A program made the translations under genes and the position numbers. Below, in pieces: positions 61,281-64,000 of a stretch of 64,000 nt of DNA. Numbering within the stretch: the first letter of the stretch is position 1; each line of letters opens with the position of its first letter. The notes beneath the pieces are model-generated. The model searched no databases. It was not told the DNA's origin and worked only from the letters and a program-made list of their open reading frames with translations. Origin of the DNA: Petrosia ficiformis (taxonomy: Eukaryota > Porifera > Demospongiae > Haplosclerida > Petrosiidae); NCBI GenBank assembly GCA_947044365.1, contig OX345648.1:2378501-2442500 (forward strand). Direction: 5' to 3'.

Positions 61281-61412
61281 CTGTTGAACTGCAACCATTA
61301 TTGTTAATTATTTTAGTGAATCTTAATTATGTTGCTATGCATGGATTTATCTTGACTGTTCATGCATAGTATACCGTGTTTCATATCATGAAAACAGTTT
61401 CTATTATGGCTT

Positions 61413-61519
61413 GGCTTCTCGGTGTGTATCAGCAATATCAGCCCTTCACCCCTCGATAGCAGCCCTTGGCCTATCTTTGGGTTCAGGTCTGATATTGCTG
61501 ATACACACCTCGAAGCCAT
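61413..61519. repeat. Foldback element, about 30-bp arms
   Basis: GGCTTCTCGGTGTGTATCAG at the left is mirrored as CTGATACACACCTCGAAGCC at the right. Both strands therefore translate to a similar MASRCVSAIS start, an artefact of the palindrome. Confidence 0.85.
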
Positions 61520-61851
61520 GTTATATATATATTACATATAAATATATATACATATGTGTGTGTAATATAATATATATATATATATATATATATACATAAT
61601 AATATTGTATATAATATATATACGTAAAGTACTTAAAGTAACTGTGACGCCCACGATATGAAGTACAATTCGCTTCCTACACATATAGACACTACTCTAG
61701 TGTGCACATCAGCAGCAGGTTTCTTTCAATTTGAAACATGGAAACCATTTTCTTTCCTGACATAACATAGTAAGAATGCAATCTGATTGGATAAACTGTG
61801 CACAACTACTATAATTAGGCTAAGCAGACCAGACCATTCCTCCTACAAAAT

Positions 61852-61972
61852 TTTGTATGTAGGTGGAGCTATACATGTACTTCATATTCATTAATGAGAA
61901 ACTTTGGGTTCTAACCTCAAAGTTTCTCATTAATGAATATGAAGTACATGTATAGCTCCACCTACATACAAA
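61852..61972. repeat. Perfect hairpin, 54-bp arms, 13-nt loop
   Basis: Arms 61852-61905 and 61919-61972 are exact reverse complements (outer end TTTGTATGTAGGTGGAGC). No coding content. A probable foldback mobile element. Confidence 0.92.
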
Positions 61973-62018
61973 TGACCAAGGTGCTTAGCAGGCATGCCTG
62001 CATAGACACATCAGCCAC

Positions 62019-62059
62019 GGGAGGGAGGGAGGGAGGGAGGGAGGGAGGGAGGGAGGGAG
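62019..62059. repeat. (GGGA)n microsatellite
   Basis: Ten or so uninterrupted GGGA units. Confidence 0.95.
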
Positions 62060-62421
62060 CCCTTCCAAAAATTGCTCCCCCCCCCCTGCCTCGCTTAAAT
62101 AAAAACCTAAAGATAAAAAGGTTGTGGGGGCTTGTTGAATTGCAGCAAAAGTTCGGGCTTATAAACAACTACACTCTCATCATTGTTGTGGGTTTCTAGA
62201 ATATACATGTAGCTTCCTGTAAGGTGTTGTGGTTATGATAACTACATTCATTATGCACTTACTACAAATGGCACCACCAAAATTCTACATTTAGTGGTGC
62301 AGTGGTAGTCAATACTTACTGCTAACAGGAACGTTACCATTTGTGTGTCACATACTGCATATACACATATATATAATATAACTATGTAATATGCTATATC
62401 ACACATGACACATAGACATAC

Positions 62422-62460
62422 ATGTTTATCCACTGAATGAGTGTGTTCTGTAGTTTCTTC
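62422..62460 (-). CDS. Possible 39-nt exon upstream of the MULE-like gene
   Basis: Minus strand: acceptor ttcttatag, EETTEHTHSVDKH, donor gtatgt. Phase 0 at both ends, so it would join in frame to 60833-60865 and then 59811. No transcript evidence. Confidence 0.35.
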
Positions 62461-62965
62461 CTATAAGAATAAAGTGACTTAGTATAAAATATATAAATAA
62501 ATAACATATTTACGAGTATCACAGTAGAGAAACATATACATGTAGATGGATAAAGAGTTGTGATGTAGTCTTTATGTCTTGTAGTTTAGTAACAAAAACC
62601 ACGTTTGTCAAAAAACATTTCGTCATCAGTACATTTCTACTTTACTAAAGGACTACTAATTACCTTGCCACATTAAAGTGGGGGCGGTAGCAAAGCTTCG
62701 AAGTTTTTTCCATGTGAAGTTACACAAGGTGCACTTACACTGTATGTACTAAGTAGCATCTCAGCTGTGAGTTGCACTTATACATGTACTTGCGACTAGT
62801 GTAATTTGGTTAACATTTAATTCGATTGTGGCAAACTAAATTTGTGTCCGAATTACCATGCCTTATGTTATATACGTACACTGTACATACAAACATAAAA
62901 ACATACATATAATATGTACATGCAATGTTATATTATATATATATATATATATACAGTATATATAT

Positions 62966-63361
62966 TAGGGCTGGGACGAAGGTTGCAAAACAACATTCAA
63001 AGCAAAAACAAACAAATATTCAAAGGGTTTGCAAGTATTTTTATCAAATTGCTCTTACCTTCATTGGCTATACCATGCCTCCAAAACTGGATTATTGCTT
63101 TATAACAAGTACTAGTCTTGTTCCTGTCGCTGTTTCTACTTGGATTCAGCATCGCTGGACTGAGAAATGAGACAGAAGCAGCCTACAACACAGGCTCAAA
63201 TTTTCAGGAACACCCCCACATTCTTGACTAGATTACACAAGTGCACATATGCAAAATATTAAAGTGGGTGTGGCAGCAAAGCTTCGAAGGGAGAAATTCA
63301 GCTTCGAATGTGCAGCAAATGAACGGAGGTTAGAACATTCAAACCTTTTACTCAACCCTAA
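62966..63361. mobile_element. hAT-like MITE with TTAGGGYTG ends
   Basis: The left end is ATTAGGGCTGGGACGAAGG; the right end reversed is ATTAGGGTTGAGTAAAAGG. It contains TTCGAAG-type inner repeats and sits in a TATATA target on both sides, so the exact duplication cannot be read. Confidence 0.65.
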
Positions 63362-63891
63362 TATATATATATATACATATACACAATGTATAATACATAC
63401 ATTGGTACAATATTTAGTTACATGTACACATGTACCTTTTATTTCTTTTGATGTCTAGCTTCATTTAAATGCTTGATCTGTTTTTTGGTTCGTCCCATTT
63501 TTCTTCAGAAAAAAGGTTAATCAATAATAATAATTATTATACCTATCGTGTGACAATGTGATGATTTTGTCACATGACATTGACGACGAAATTTAAAACA
63601 ACACCATTTTTTTAGACATGCAAATTTTAGTTAAAATAATTAATAAAATAAAGGTTCTTGAACAACAATCTGAAAGCATAAACTCAGAGATAAATTTCAT
63701 TGTCAGAAAATCAAAAATTTTAATAGATGTTATGGAAAGGGTTGCTAAATAAATCTTTTTGTTTTCTTATTGCAGTAGTTTGAAATACTATTTTGGGAAA
63801 TCAATATTATGATTTTATTGCACTTTTTAAAAAGTCCGAGATAAAAGTGACAATTTTGATGAAGAAAATGTCCTTTTTGCTGTACATATAT

Positions 63892-64000
63892 ATACTCAAA
63901 AAGGAATTCTGAGCTGATTGAATATCAAAAGTGGAGGGAATTCGTGAAGAATCATCCAAAAAAGATGAAGCAATTGGATAGTGACCATAATTTATCATTA
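63892..64000 (+). other. Open coding-like fragment running off the window, copy 2 of the 61209 repeat
   Basis: In frame from 63896 the sequence reads SKRNSELIEYQKWREFVKNH and stays open to the window end. The duplication at 61209-61280 suggests a transposon-encoded N-terminal region. Family not recognised. Confidence 0.4.

Noticed and set aside
61313..61599. Minus and plus frames both starting MASRCVSAIS
   Set aside because: The shared start is caused by the palindromic foldback at 61413-61519, not by a duplicated gene.

Overview
The window is AT-rich, intron-rich animal DNA. Its three recognisable host genes carry GT-AG introns, and the intergenic and intronic space is crowded with simple repeats, foldback elements and decayed transposons. 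The gene content (a one-LIM/SH3 LASP-type protein, a Roco GTPase with several death domains, a haspin kinase), together with a reverse-transcriptase family I associate with cnidarians and other early animals, suggests an early-branching invertebrate. A sponge is my best guess, but this is inference.

Layout. 1-7.6 kb holds repeats only (a 0.9-kb AT-rich satellite, a 32-bp minisatellite, dispersed repeats). 7.6-20.1 kb (+) is a six-exon LASP-like gene of 225 codons. 20.6-30.5 kb (-) is a nine-exon Roco gene of 1117 codons, tail to tail with LASP: an N-myristoylation-type N-terminus, Roc GTPase, COR, then three death domains. 31.1-32.7 kb (+) is a decayed LINE. 32.9-42.3 kb (-) is a haspin-type kinase, at least 12 exons. 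Its 5.3-kb intron holds a decayed RT/nuclease retroelement (-) and a decayed Ty3/gypsy element (+). One of its C-lobe exons has an inverted partial copy nearby.

43.279-45.682 kb is an apparently intact 2.4-kb DNA transposon with perfect 34-bp terminal inverted repeats and a TA target duplication. It carries two divergent open genes: a pogo/CENP-B-type DDD transposase (+) and a 185-aa HIRAN-domain protein (-), separated by 65 bp. 45.7-50.9 kb holds MITEs and no gene I can support. 50.9-54.0 kb (+) is a frame-broken RT/zinc-knuckle/nuclease retroelement. 54.1-57.0 kb is dispersed repeats, including a 391-bp hAT-type MITE with an exact 8-bp target duplication inside an older repeat. 57.2-59.8 kb (-) is a MULE-like transposase gene broken by a stop, a frameshift and an identical 244-bp tandem duplication, with possible short upstream exons to 62.5 kb. 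The remainder holds a Tc1 remnant, long hairpins and MITEs.

The host genes are not an operon and share no obvious pathway. LASP is an actin adaptor, the Roco protein is probably a membrane-anchored death-fold signalling scaffold, and haspin is a mitotic histone kinase. The most novel candidates are the transposase + HIRAN transposon and the Roco gene with its phase-matched death-domain exon cassette.
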